A DNA stretch of 21,289 bases, taken from contig JAVEVE010000011.1 of NCBI GenBank assembly GCA_034005165.1, positions 1 to 21,289 of the forward strand. Reading direction: 5' to 3'. Under the pieces are notes generated by a model that saw only the letters and a list, made by a program, of their open reading frames with translations, was not told where the DNA came from and did not search any database. The position numbers and the translations under genes were made by a program. The DNA comes from UBA1573 sp034005165. GTDB taxonomy: Bacteria > Pseudomonadota > Alphaproteobacteria > Micavibrionales > Micavibrionaceae. Shown here one piece after another: positions 8,036 to 15,578 of this stretch (positions within the stretch are counted from its first letter, which is position 1; each line of letters begins with the position of its first letter).

Positions 8036-10150
8036 GTGATAACAATGTATTTACCAAGAGACGCTCATCTAAAAATCTCTTTGGCATGCCACTTGTGCGC
8101 CCTGCTTGCATGGGTATGTGTGGTTGCACCTTCCGCATGTGCGCAATCCAGTCCCGATTTTAGCGGGGCACTCGGCTTAAACGTTATCCCCAATGCACGG
8201 ATGGATCAGGCCGGGACTATTCGCCTTGGCGCATCTAAAGTCGGAAGCTACGAGTTCGGAACATTCGGAACACAGATATCCGATAGGCTATATCTTGGTG
8301 TACGTCAGTCATCTCTCAAAAACCCTGACACAGATCAAAAACAACTTTTCCCCGGAATGGATTTGAAATACAGGCTCTTTCGGGAACGCGCCATGAGACC
8401 AGAGATCTCTGTTGGATTTCAATCTCTGTTCGGACATAAGAGAATGGCTGCCGAATATCTTGCATTGTCAAAGCGCTATGAACAATTCGATTTTACGGCG
8501 GGTATCGGTTGGGGACGATTGGGAACGCGCCACAACATCCCTAATCCTCTTTTGCTAAAATCCCTATCTTCGTCCAGCAGAGATCTCGACGGAGATAATC
8601 CGAGTGGACTCGATGATTTATTCCGAGGTGATGCAGGAATATTCGCAGGTATTCAATATGATATCCCCACGATTTCAGGATTGTCCCTCAAAGCTGATCT
8701 AAGTAGTGACGGATGGAGAGCAGAGAAAGCCACCTATGCAAAATTCGACGCCCCCTCTGCATGGAGCATAGGGGTTTCCTATCGCCCCTATAGCTGGTTG
8801 GATGTTGGTGCAGCTTTCATCGGGACCGATCAGATTATGACACGGCTCTCTTTCTCGCCTAACATGGCGACATGGACTATCGGTAACTCAGAAAAGCCAA
8901 TTCCTGTAACACTTCTCGAAGGCCGCCCATCCGTTTCAGCCCTTCATCAAAAGAGCATGGACCATGAATCAAGAAAACTTGGTTTGCGACATATCTACAC
9001 GCAAAACATGTCGACCGGAGCAGATCTGGATTTGAAAGACTATTTCTCAACAGCTCTTCAAATAGGTCAGGGGGCTCGACATCTATCCAATATATCTGGG
9101 GATCTCCCCGAGCAACTTTCTTTCCATCTCTCGAAATACGGACTACGTGGCCCCAGCTTGTCTCTTAACAGGCGTGACATAGAAATGGCAGCCCTTACTT
9201 ATCAAGGAAGTCCGGAAGAAATTTGGCAAAACACACTAATCGACTCTGTTTGGCCCGAAGGCATCAAGCGCGCAAAAGAAAAATTCAAGGAAAGTTTTGG
9301 TTTTCGCATAGATTTCAAAAATGAATTGTCCCTTTCCGAAGAAGACTCCGGATCTATTTATCGCGCGATGGTCGTTCCATCATTTACTAAACGTATTGGT
9401 ACTCACTTTATAACGGAGCAGTCGTTGCGTATAAATCTTGCAAACAATACGGAGCGCATAGAAAAATACCGCGGGATTAGCCTTTTGCCTATCCGATCCG
9501 ATATTTCCCGTTTTACCCGAAACCGCATATTGTTTGATCGCCAATATCTGGCAGGGTTTGCTACAATAGCAAAAGATGTTCATGTCGCAGGAACTGTTGG
9601 TTATCTTGAAGAGATGTATGCCGGTCTTTCTGGTGAAATACTCTATCGTCCGTTTGACAAGCCGTGGGCTATTGGGCTTGAGGTAGATTCCGTCGCCAAG
9701 AGAGACCCCGCCTCTACCTGGGCTCTTTCTATGTCAGGGGAAAAAGTTTTGAGTGCTTTTGTGAATGGGTATTACGAGATCCCGGGGACTGGTGCCACAT
9801 TCCAAGCCAGTGCCGGACGTTTTCTGGCTGGGGATATAGGTGCAGATTTTAAACTCAGCAACGAGCTGGATAACGGTGTAATACTAGGCGGCACATTCCG
9901 CGTATCCAACCGCAAAGATGATGATATTTACGGCGGGAAAACCAATCTATATGCGGGAATATCTGTTTCTGCACCTCTGGGCGAACTCTCCTTCTTGCCG
10001 AACGGAAGTCGTGCATCCCTTGATATAAAACCTCTGGGCCGTGATACGGCACAGAGGTTAGATCATCCTGCTCCCCTCTATCAGGTTACAGAACCTTTAT
10101 ACTATCGCTCTATTACGCGACACTGGTCTGAGTTGACGGGCCAGCCTTAA
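8036..10150 (+). CDS. yjbH: YjbH-like outer-membrane/exopolysaccharide-associated protein
   Basis: The 704-residue product matches the YjbH (DUF940) family, linked in E. coli to production of an extracellular polysaccharide and predicted to be an outer-membrane beta-rich protein. A signal peptide covers about residues 10-36, with a likely cleavage after ACA. The mature start GALGLNVIPNARMDQAGTIRLG and the later DLKYRLFRERAMRPEISVGF, AEYLALSKRY and FTAGIGWGRLG are typical. The start may be GTG at 8036 or ATG at 8045; neither has a clear ribosome-binding site. Unlike the E. coli yjbEFGH operon it stands alone, without yjbF or yjbG partners. Its last 38 bases overlap the convergent leucine dehydrogenase gene. 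The name is by family resemblance only. Confidence 0.82.
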   Translation: MITMYLPRDAHLKISLACHLCALLAWVCVVAPSACAQSSPDFSGALGLNVIPNARMDQAGTIRLGASKVGSYEFGTFGTQISDRLYLGVRQSSLKNPDTDQKQLFPGMDLKYRLFRERAMRPEISVGFQSLFGHKRMAAEYLALSKRYEQFDFTAGIGWGRLGTRHNIPNPLLLKSLSSSSRDLDGDNPSGLDDLFRGDAGIFAGIQYDIPTISGLSLKADLSSDGWRAEKATYAKFDAPSAWSIGVSYRPYSWLDVGAAFIGTDQIMTRLSFSPNMATWTIGNSEKPIPVTLLEGRPSVSALHQKSMDHESRKLGLRHIYTQNMSTGADLDLKDYFSTALQIGQGARHLSNISGDLPEQLSFHLSKYGLRGPSLSLNRRDIEMAALTYQGSPEEIWQNTLIDSVWPEGIKRAKEKFKESFGFRIDFKNELSLSEEDSGSIYRAMVVPSFTKRIGTHFITEQSLRINLANNTERIEKYRGISLLPIRSDISRFTRNRILFDRQYLAGFATIAKDVHVAGTVGYLEEMYAGLSGEILYRPFDKPWAIGLEVDSVAKRDPASTWALSMSGEKVLSAFVNGYYEIPGTGATFQASAGRFLAGDIGADFKLSNELDNGVILGGTFRVSNRKDDDIYGGKTNLYAGISVSAPLGELSFLPNGSRASLDIKPLGRDTAQRLDHPAPLYQVTEPLYYRSITRHWSELTGQP

Positions 10151-11240
10151 AAATTTCTTCAGCCAATTGATCTGCTGCCTCGCCTGTTCCTATTGCTTTG
10201 TTATCAGCCAGTGTGAAAACGCGACCCAAAGTCTCTTCTATACGTGAGACATGAGACATCATCGTATCTCGTGTCAACTCATACTGATATGGATTGCGCT
10301 CCGTCCGCCAAAAATATTCGTAACCAACACTGGTAATTCCACCCGAATTGATTGCGTAATCCGGCGCATAGATAATTCCTTTTTCTCTGAGCATTTCATC
10401 ATGGCGTCTTTCTGCCAATTGGTTGTTTGCTGCACCACCGATGATTTCTGCTTTGATTTCAGGAATGGTACGATCATTCAGCCCTGCCCCCAGCGCACAT
10501 GGAGCAAAGATATCAACATCTAGCTTGTGAATTTCTGAGGCTGGAGAAATATGAACCTGTGCTCCAAATTGCTGTTGTGCACGGTCCAGAACATCCTGAT
10601 GGATATCGGCGACCCATAGCTCTGCGCCATCTTTAGCCAGATATTCGGCTAATTCATATCCAACAGCTCCCATACCCTGGATCGCAATTTTTCTGCCTTT
10701 CAGGTTGGACTCTCTATACTTTTCGCGTGTACAGGCTTTCAGTCCACAATAAACGCCATAGGCAGTTACAGGCGATGGATTACCGGCGACCCCTTCACCG
10801 GCTCCTGTTTCAGGAAGCCCAGCTACATAGCTGGTTGTTTTCGAAATTTCAATCATATCCTCTTCAGTAGACCCAACGTCCTCTGCCGTAATATAAGAGC
10901 CGCCCATTTGCTCGACAGCCTCACCAAAGCTTTGCATGAAGCCAATTTTTTTGATCTCTCGTGGATTACCTATAATAACAGCTTTTCCCCCACCCAATGG
11001 CAGCCCTGCCAAAGCTGACTTATAAGTCATGCCTTTTGACAAACGTAAAACATCTGTCACGGCATCATTGATATCCGCATAAGGATAGATGCGGCATCCA
11101 CCAAGGGATGGGCCTAGATTGGTATTATGGACTGCAATTACAGCACGTAAGCCCGTTGTCTGATCTGTAAACATCACAACTTTTTCATGATTATCAAAGC
11201 TAGGGTGGATAGAGACATCCAGATCTTCGCGCATTAACAT
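10113..11240 (-). CDS. ldh: Leucine (Glu/Leu/Phe/Val) dehydrogenase
   Basis: This 375-residue enzyme reversibly deaminates a branched-chain amino acid to its 2-oxo acid using NAD+. The two active-site lysines of leucine dehydrogenase fit K74 (SKGMTYKSALAG) and K86 (PLGGGKAVIIG), with the usual 12-residue spacing. The NAD-binding Rossmann motif is GMGAVG at residues 188-193, followed by an acidic residue at the end of the next strand (VADI). Length and the motif GPSLGGCR fit leucine dehydrogenase better than glutamate dehydrogenase (~410-450), but phenylalanine or valine specificity cannot be excluded. The first ATG is chosen because AGGAAGG lies 8 bases upstream. Its 3' end overlaps the yjbH-like gene tail to tail. 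Confidence 0.9.
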   Translation of the reverse strand: MLMREDLDVSIHPSFDNHEKVVMFTDQTTGLRAVIAVHNTNLGPSLGGCRIYPYADINDAVTDVLRLSKGMTYKSALAGLPLGGGKAVIIGNPREIKKIGFMQSFGEAVEQMGGSYITAEDVGSTEEDMIEISKTTSYVAGLPETGAGEGVAGNPSPVTAYGVYCGLKACTREKYRESNLKGRKIAIQGMGAVGYELAEYLAKDGAELWVADIHQDVLDRAQQQFGAQVHISPASEIHKLDVDIFAPCALGAGLNDRTIPEIKAEIIGGAANNQLAERRHDEMLREKGIIYAPDYAINSGGITSVGYEYFWRTERNPYQYELTRDTMMSHVSRIEETLGRVFTLADNKAIGTGEAADQLAEEIFKAGPSTQTSVA

Positions 11241-11335
11241 TCCGCAGTCCTTCCTGAGAGTTATTGGCCTTCGTTAAAATTTGAATATCGGGTACTTAAG
11301 CTCTGAACCAATAAAAATGCAAGTGAATAGCAGAC

Positions 11336-11361
11336 AAAAAAAAGCCGCCTCTGAGGGCGGT
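11336..11361 (-). terminator. Rho-independent terminator (minus strand)
   Basis: Read on the minus strand, a GC-only 5-bp stem (CCGCC pairing GGCGG; plus-strand arms 11345-11349 and 11356-11360) with a 6-base loop is followed by eight T residues (plus-strand A run 11336-11343). The plus-strand reading has only TTT after the stem, so it acts mainly leftward. It lies upstream of the leucine dehydrogenase start, so it cannot terminate that gene and must end something transcribed from its right. Confidence 0.72.
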
Positions 11362-11531
11362 TTGTGAAGTTTGGGTACCAGAACGGAAAAACTTACTGGA
11401 AAATTTCGTTCTAAAATCCCGAATTCTTAATCAAAACTATTGCTTACCCTAAACTCCGCCGCCATCTGCAGAGACACACCTTACTCACCTAGACTTTTTA
11501 TTTCCGACCGGACATGAAGCCCGTTTATTTC
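11336..11531 (-). ncRNA. Possible small RNA gene
   Basis: A minus-strand terminator at 11336-11361 has no protein gene before it, because a second terminator at 11627-11649 already closes the upstream unit. Between them a minus-strand TATAAT (plus 11539-11544) could be a -10 box, and TTGCTT (11567-11572) followed after 17 bases by TAAATT is an alternative promoter. A transcript of about 195 bases would result. The interior has a palindromic TCTGCAGA and a CCAG...CTGG hairpin. It shows no signature I know for 6S, SRP, tmRNA or RNase P RNA. Two very short ORFs (12 and 14 codons) inside it could instead make it a leader. This is inferred from signal layout only. Confidence 0.35.
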
Positions 11532-11626
11532 CCCTATAATTATAATTTACATAAAATTTTAGATAAAAGCAAGTGGTATTTTCTATAATGCATATCAATT
11601 TGATTTTATTACGTATTTTTAGATAG

Positions 11627-11649
11627 AAAAAGCCCTCCATACGAAGGGC
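11627..11649 (-). terminator. Rho-independent terminator of the 129-aa ORF / phosphatase unit
   Basis: On the minus strand a 5-bp stem (GCCCT/AGGGC, plus-strand arms 11632-11636 and 11645-11649) with an 8-base loop runs into five T residues. It stands about 35 bases after the stop of the 129-residue ORF, where a terminator for that two-gene unit is expected. Confidence 0.65.
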
Positions 11650-11682
11650 CTGAAAATTTTAGACAAAAAGTATCCGTTTAAA

Positions 11683-12072
11683 TTAGCCTTTCAAGGGTAA
11701 AAGCCCCATTCCAAAATGCAAATTTGCTATTTCGATGATTAAATTTACACGTTCAAACATAGGAGACCCAACCTCCAGGTCCTTAAACAAAACCAACCCG
11801 CCGGTCCCGCTCAAGTCATTGTTTAATTTCGGAAAAATATCTACTATTAGGCATCTTGAGTACAAATCGTAATATCTACGAGCGTAAATATCATCCCGTT
11901 TACTATTGGGTTTTCCCTGTAATCTTGTACCTAAAGGGTCCTCTGCCCCTCCCTTTCCGATTTCTTCAACCCACCCATCCGCATTAAAGCGAATTCGGGT
12001 TGTTTGCGAAATCTGGAAGATATATTTTCCATCCACTGGGGTTAATGCCGGATTATTCGATGTTTCGGTCAT
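11683..12072 (-). CDS. Hypothetical protein, 129 residues
   Basis: I do not recognise this protein. It has no signal peptide, no membrane segment and no evident catalytic motif. It starts polar (MTETSNNPALTPVDG), has mixed beta-like stretches in the middle (KYIFQISQTTRIRFNADGWVEE), an aromatic/basic region around residues 60-75 (DDIYARRYYDLYSR) and ends with hydrophobic patches. Its ATG overlaps the stop of the upstream phosphatase gene by 4 bases, so it is translationally coupled to it. A terminator lies just after its stop, so the two form a compact unit. The coupling suggests a shared process, perhaps a phosphatase substrate or partner, but that is inference only. Confidence 0.7.
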   Translation of the reverse strand: MTETSNNPALTPVDGKYIFQISQTTRIRFNADGWVEEIGKGGAEDPLGTRLQGKPNSKRDDIYARRYYDLYSRCLIVDIFPKLNNDLSGTGGLVLFKDLEVGSPMFERVNLIIEIANLHFGMGLLPLKG

Positions 12073-12581
12073 ACCAATTCCCCTTTTACGTCTTCTTGTC
12101 CGATGACATAGCTTTGAAGCACAATCCCGAGTATAGCTCCCGTTCCCTTACTCACCATTTCATAGACTTGGAGAAAATCTTCCATTTCGCCGTAATACGG
12201 GTCAGGAACCTCCAGCTTACCAAAACCAGCATATTCCATGAACAGATGTATTTTTTCTTTATATTGTTCCGGACATTTATCCTTAAGAAATATCACATGG
12301 GATTTATCCATCCCGAGAATCAGGTCATAGGTTTCGAAATCCTGCATAGATATTTGGGCTGCCTTAATATTTGAGGCATCTATACCATTTTCCTGACATA
12401 TACGCACCGTTCTATAATCAGGAGCTTCGCCAATATGATAATTATGCGTCCCTACCGAGGCGGCTTTGACATCATGAGGAAATTTCTGACTTTTTATTCT
12501 GGCCCGTAAAAGGGCTTCCGCCATAGGTGAACGGCAGATATTCCCAGTACATACAAAAAGGATGTTGCGAATCTTGTGCAT
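12069..12581 (-). CDS. Low-molecular-weight protein tyrosine phosphatase
   Basis: This cytoplasmic enzyme dephosphorylates phosphotyrosine (family knowledge); in bacteria such enzymes often act on capsule/exopolysaccharide tyrosine kinases. The P-loop is CTGNICRS at residues 11-18, with nucleophile C11 and R17, and the general-acid Asp is D127 in VPDPYYG. At 170 residues it is slightly longer than the usual ~155. No partner kinase is in the window. The start lacks a clear ribosome-binding site, but the position right before the P-loop strand leaves no choice. It is divergent from olsB and coupled to the downstream 129-residue ORF. A distant relation is arsenate reductase, but the DPYYG motif argues for a phosphatase. 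Confidence 0.93.
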   Translation of the reverse strand: MHKIRNILFVCTGNICRSPMAEALLRARIKSQKFPHDVKAASVGTHNYHIGEAPDYRTVRICQENGIDASNIKAAQISMQDFETYDLILGMDKSHVIFLKDKCPEQYKEKIHLFMEYAGFGKLEVPDPYYGEMEDFLQVYEMVSKGTGAILGIVLQSYVIGQEDVKGELV

Positions 12582-12669
12582 TGATTTACGATACGGGAGT
12601 TAAAAAAGATTACAAGCCGCAAGGCAGTTTTTCTGTAACATTTGAACAAAATACAGAGCAACAGATTTC

Positions 12670-13512
12670 ATGACGATAGAGACAGATGAGCAACAAGACC
12701 GTATCACATTACGTCTGGCTCAAAATAAAGATGAAGTACGTGCCGCCCAGCATCTCAGGTATATTGTGTTTTATGAGGAGTTTGGAGCAAAAGCTTCGGA
12801 AGAAATGAGCGCACAGCGTCTCGATTTTGATGAGTATGATCCTTACGCGGATCATTTGATTATTATTGATGAAGCGCGTAAGCCAGAAGAAGGACAAATA
12901 GTCGGAACATATAGATTATTTCGAAGAGAACGCCTTCCTGCCGAGAAAGAGTTTTATACATCCCACGAATTCGATATTACTGCCCTCGAAAAAAGCGGTG
13001 CGAAATTGCTGGAGCTAGGGAGATCTTGCGTTCTTCCCGAATACAGAACTAAACATATTATGCAGCGCTTGTGGGAAGGTATCGCGGACTATCTTGCAAC
13101 CCACCAGATCGATTTGATGTTCGGGTGCGCGAGCTTGCAGGGTACTTCTCCTGAAGCAGCAAGTGGTCAACTGGCTTATCTGAAATATTTTCACGAGCCT
13201 CCGGAGGACCTTTGCCCTGTCGCACACCCTGACTGCATGAAAGGACTCACCCTTCCTGATAGAGAAAGCATAAATGCACGCCGTGTGTTCTCATCTCTAC
13301 CTCCGCTAATTAAAGGATATTTGAGACTGGGGGCCTATATCGGCAAAGGGGCTTACCTTGACTCCGATTTCAACTGTATTGATGTTTGTATTGTTCTGCC
13401 GACAGGGAAGGTAACTTCAAAGTATGTGAAGCATTTTGAACGCAAAATCCAAAAAGAAATCGTTATAGACTCTAGCTTTAATCAATCCTTTTCAAAAGAA
13501 AATTCCGAATAA
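12670..13512 (+). CDS. olsB: OlsB-like ornithine N-alpha-acyltransferase
   Basis: OlsB transfers a 3-hydroxyacyl group from acyl carrier protein to the alpha-amino group of ornithine, the first step of ornithine lipid synthesis. The 280-residue GNAT-like protein shows the family pattern: RYIVFYEEFGA near residues 30-40, DEYDPYADHLIIID, IVGTYRLFRR, KLLELGRSCVLPEYR and LMFGCASLQGTSPE. The conserved ELGRSCV is the acyl-donor loop of this family. It directly precedes an olsA-like gene that overlaps it by 1 base (TAATG), the usual olsBA arrangement. Related autoinducer or hemolysin-type GNAT proteins are the alternative, but the neighbour makes the OlsB role likely. Confidence 0.85.
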   Translation: MTIETDEQQDRITLRLAQNKDEVRAAQHLRYIVFYEEFGAKASEEMSAQRLDFDEYDPYADHLIIIDEARKPEEGQIVGTYRLFRRERLPAEKEFYTSHEFDITALEKSGAKLLELGRSCVLPEYRTKHIMQRLWEGIADYLATHQIDLMFGCASLQGTSPEAASGQLAYLKYFHEPPEDLCPVAHPDCMKGLTLPDRESINARRVFSSLPPLIKGYLRLGAYIGKGAYLDSDFNCIDVCIVLPTGKVTSKYVKHFERKIQKEIVIDSSFNQSFSKENSE

Positions 13513-14270
13513 TGTGTTCGCTCAAGGCCGTACTTAAAATTTTCCTTCTTGCCGTCTGGACTATCCCCCTTGTCCTGACACAAATAATTGTCCTGATTTT
13601 TTGCCGTGGTAGAGGAGCCTATTATATTCCGCGTTTCTGGCATAAAGGCGTTTGCGCTATTATTGGCTTAAAAGCTGAAATCAGAGGATCTCCTGTTCAT
13701 AACCGCCAACTAATCTATATCAGCAATCACCTCTCCTATCTGGACATTCCTGTTATAGGGTCTTTCCTACTGGCGTCTTTTATTGCCAAGGAAGATGTAG
13801 CACATTGGCCGGTTCTTGGATTTCTTTCAAAAGTCCAGCAAACCGCTTTTATCAGCAGATCCTCGTCTCACGCTAAAAAAGTTGCAAATGCTCTGGATAC
13901 AATGCTCAAACAAGGCAAAAGCCTGATCCTTTTCCCTGAAGGGACATCCTCCGCGGGCAGTAGTGTTCTTCCCTTTAAATCCAGTCTTTTTTCTTTAGCC
14001 ATGCCCAAGGATATGGCTCCGGTAGCGATTCAGCCTTTTGTGCTGAATCTTACAAAAGTTAACGGATCCCACACAACAGAACAAAGTCGGGATTTGTACT
14101 CATGGTATGGAGATATGGATTTTGGGCCACATATATGGGAATTTCTTAAAAATAGCGGGGCGACGGTTGAATTAACTTTTCTGGAAGTGGTAGAGCCATC
14201 CCAAGATCTGGACCGCAAAACATTATGTAAGCTGGTACAAGACAGGATTGAATCAGGTCTCGGTCAATAA
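13512..14270 (+). CDS. olsA: OlsA-like 1-acyl-glycerol-3-phosphate/lyso-ornithine lipid O-acyltransferase
   Basis: OlsA adds the second fatty acyl group to lyso-ornithine lipid, and family members can also acylate lysophosphatidic acid. The PlsC motifs are visible: NHLSYLD with H73 and D78 (HX4D) and LFPEGTS at 140-146. A basic/hydrophobic N-terminal segment (residues ~6-30) should anchor it in the inner membrane. The length of 252 residues is normal. The ATG overlaps the olsB stop by one base, so translation is coupled. From sequence alone it cannot be separated from a general PlsC; the olsB neighbour gives the assignment. Confidence 0.83.
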   Translation: MCSLKAVLKIFLLAVWTIPLVLTQIIVLIFCRGRGAYYIPRFWHKGVCAIIGLKAEIRGSPVHNRQLIYISNHLSYLDIPVIGSFLLASFIAKEDVAHWPVLGFLSKVQQTAFISRSSSHAKKVANALDTMLKQGKSLILFPEGTSSAGSSVLPFKSSLFSLAMPKDMAPVAIQPFVLNLTKVNGSHTTEQSRDLYSWYGDMDFGPHIWEFLKNSGATVELTFLEVVEPSQDLDRKTLCKLVQDRIESGLGQ

Positions 14271-14350
14271 AACAAAGCCAAATGTGCTCTGGACGAGAGC
14301 GTTGAGACACGTTAGAACAAATCAAACTCGTTGCTATTTATGAGGACAGC

Positions 14351-14569
14351 ATGAACTTAACAAAAGATGATATTTCAAAGCTTCAGTCTTATTTACAGAA
14401 AAAATTTGGAAATCCGGGCCTGACCATACGGGAGCGCCGCGTGGCCGATTCTGTTGAAGTTTATCTGAATGGCGAAGCTATCGGGACAATATATAAGGAT
14501 AATGATGAAGGTGAGGTTTCGTACGATTTCAACATGTCTATTCTGGACATTGATATCGAAGAAGCCTGA
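14351..14569 (+). CDS. DUF3126 family small protein
   Basis: The 72-residue acidic protein fits the alphaproteobacterial DUF3126 family: a helical start (DISKLQSYLQKKFGNPGL), then beta strands (IRERRVADSVEVYLNGEAIGTIYKD) and a conserved acidic end (GEVSYDFNMSILDIDIEE). Its function is not known. It has a GAGG-type ribosome-binding site and no signal peptide. It stands alone, 80 bases after olsA and before the secreted-protein gene, and belongs to the vertical background that marks the organism as an alphaproteobacterium. Confidence 0.85.
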   Translation: MNLTKDDISKLQSYLQKKFGNPGLTIRERRVADSVEVYLNGEAIGTIYKDNDEGEVSYDFNMSILDIDIEEA

Positions 14570-14650
14570 TTTATCCTTATTCCAGATTGAATATGGGGCT
14601 AATTTCGGAAAAATGTCATGTTTGTTTTGCCAAACAACCCCATCCTATTG

Positions 14651-14664
14651 TAAACTATAGTTTA
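14651..14664. promoter_or_regulatory. Perfect 14-base palindrome, possible operator
   Basis: TAAACTATAGTTTA is its own reverse complement. It lies about 50 bases before the start of the cysteine-rich secreted gene and covers TAAACT, which with TTGCCA 18 bases upstream could form a promoter. A dimeric regulator could bind here. Only the symmetry and position support this. Confidence 0.35.
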
Positions 14665-14676
14665 TATGGTCGTTCT

Positions 14677-14695
14677 TGCCGAAAACCTTTCGGCA
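14677..14695 (+). promoter_or_regulatory. Leader hairpin upstream of the secreted-protein gene
   Basis: A perfect 8-bp inverted repeat (TGCCGAAA ... TTTCGGCA) with a 3-base loop lies just upstream of the strong GGAGGAAAT ribosome-binding site. In the mRNA it would form a 5' UTR hairpin that could protect the end or influence translation. It is not followed by a T run, so it is not a terminator. Confidence 0.4.
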
Positions 14696-14714
14696 GTAGA
14701 GAGTTGGAGGAAAT

Positions 14715-15497
14715 ATGGTGTCTTTATTCTCATGTCGTAAGGCTGCGCTTGTTTTTGCAGCACTTGGTGTTCTGATTACTCCAACATCTCCAAAAGCAGC
14801 CACAGCAGTCTATGATTCCGCATGCGATGTCAGCTTTATGAACGCCCTAAAAGACAAGGCTTGGATGGAAGCCCAGCGCGAGATGATGCATAACCAGCAA
14901 ATGGTTTGGAAACCTGACAGCGTGCTAGCGCTCGGATGTTACAAGCACTGGGTTGACGGTCTCAAAGGAACAATTTCTTTTTCGAATGATAACGGCAATG
15001 GCCTGAACGATTTGAATAGTTCGGCCTCTAACTATCTGAACTCAGCATTCAACCATACCCTTGCGGGCGGGAACGGAAGCGGGTCAAACTCAAGCAACTG
15101 CGGAAACATTGCAACTTTGTGGCAATATTCCCGCTGTAAGAACCTGAACCTGACGCAAATTCAAACCCTAAAAGATGCCAGCGGCAGTGACCCTCGAGTT
15201 GCGCCTGGCGGCGCTTGCGGATCAACGGGCGGATGGAGTGGCCCCGCCGGAAAGGCCGTTGCTGTTGCGTGGGGAACCACATTTGACAGCATGAATCTCT
15301 TTACCAACGTTGTGGCTCCTTTATCTGAAGTTTCAGGAGGCAAATGCTCCGTAGGCATTCCGACGGGCGTTATGATTGCAGGCGGATCAAATCCCGAAAT
15401 TGTATGTCCTAACCCTGGCTGCTCCCCAGATGGAGCAGCAAAGCCAAAATGCTGCAAATCAGGAACAACATCAAATTGTAGCGCGGCCTTACCATAG
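14715..15497 (+). CDS. Secreted cysteine-rich protein of unknown function
   Basis: The 260-residue protein starts with a basic head and hydrophobic segment (KAALVFAALGVLITP) ending in SPKAATA, a good Sec signal peptide with cleavage near residue 29. The ATG has a near-perfect GGAGGAAAT site. The mature part has a conserved-looking N-terminal block (DSACDVSFMNALKDKAWMEA, then KPDSVLALGCYKHW), a long Gly/Asn/Ser-rich middle (residues ~95-130) and a cysteine-rich C-terminus with closely spaced Cys (VCPNPGC, KCCKSG, NC). The cysteines probably form disulfides in the periplasm or outside. I do not know the family; it vaguely recalls surface or transfer-apparatus accessory proteins of alphaproteobacteria. 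It appears to be a one-gene unit with its own palindrome, leader hairpin and terminator. Confidence 0.75.
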   Translation: MVSLFSCRKAALVFAALGVLITPTSPKAATAVYDSACDVSFMNALKDKAWMEAQREMMHNQQMVWKPDSVLALGCYKHWVDGLKGTISFSNDNGNGLNDLNSSASNYLNSAFNHTLAGGNGSGSNSSNCGNIATLWQYSRCKNLNLTQIQTLKDASGSDPRVAPGGACGSTGGWSGPAGKAVAVAWGTTFDSMNLFTNVVAPLSEVSGGKCSVGIPTGVMIAGGSNPEIVCPNPGCSPDGAAKPKCCKSGTTSNCSAALP

Positions 15498-15532
15498 AAA
15501 ATGTTTAAAACTGATGCTTGGTTTTATTGTCC

Positions 15533-15562
15533 TCAGGCCCTATAAAGGGCCTGAAGCTTTTT
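15533..15562 (+). terminator. Rho-independent terminator after the secreted-protein gene
   Basis: A perfect 8-bp stem (TCAGGCCC at 15533-15540 pairing GGGCCTGA at 15547-15554) with loop TATAAA is followed by AGC and five T residues. It separates the secreted-protein gene from waaA, so waaA needs its own promoter or read-through. Its T tract overlaps the TTG at 15561, which argues against that codon as the waaA start. Confidence 0.82.
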
Positions 15563-15578
15563 GGGAGTTCTAAAACTT

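Larger units (their letters stand above)
11241..11682. other. Long intergenic region without a protein gene
   Basis: This 442-base AT-rich stretch lies between the leucine dehydrogenase start and the end of the 129-residue ORF. It holds two minus-strand terminator hairpins and, between them, a possible small RNA gene, each listed separately. The ~95 bases nearest the dehydrogenase contain its ribosome-binding site and possibly a -35 TTGCAT about 85 bases upstream of the start. No ORF here has both a reasonable length and a ribosome-binding site. Confidence 0.5.

Noticed and set aside
11344..11361. Plus-strand terminator reading of the GC hairpin
   Set aside because: Only TTT follows on the plus strand, while eight T residues follow on the minus strand, so it is a leftward terminator.
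12000..12374. 124-codon plus-strand ORF
   Set aside because: It lies antisense to the clear tyrosine phosphatase gene, and its residue composition is a shadow of that frame.
14587..14775. 62-codon plus-strand ORF before the secreted gene
   Set aside because: It overlaps the start of the secreted gene in another frame and would cover the palindrome, hairpin and ribosome-binding site; no ribosome-binding site of its own.
15561..15563. TTG as the waaA start
   Set aside because: It lies in the T tract of the terminator; the ATG at 15579 is better placed and gives a typical N-terminus.
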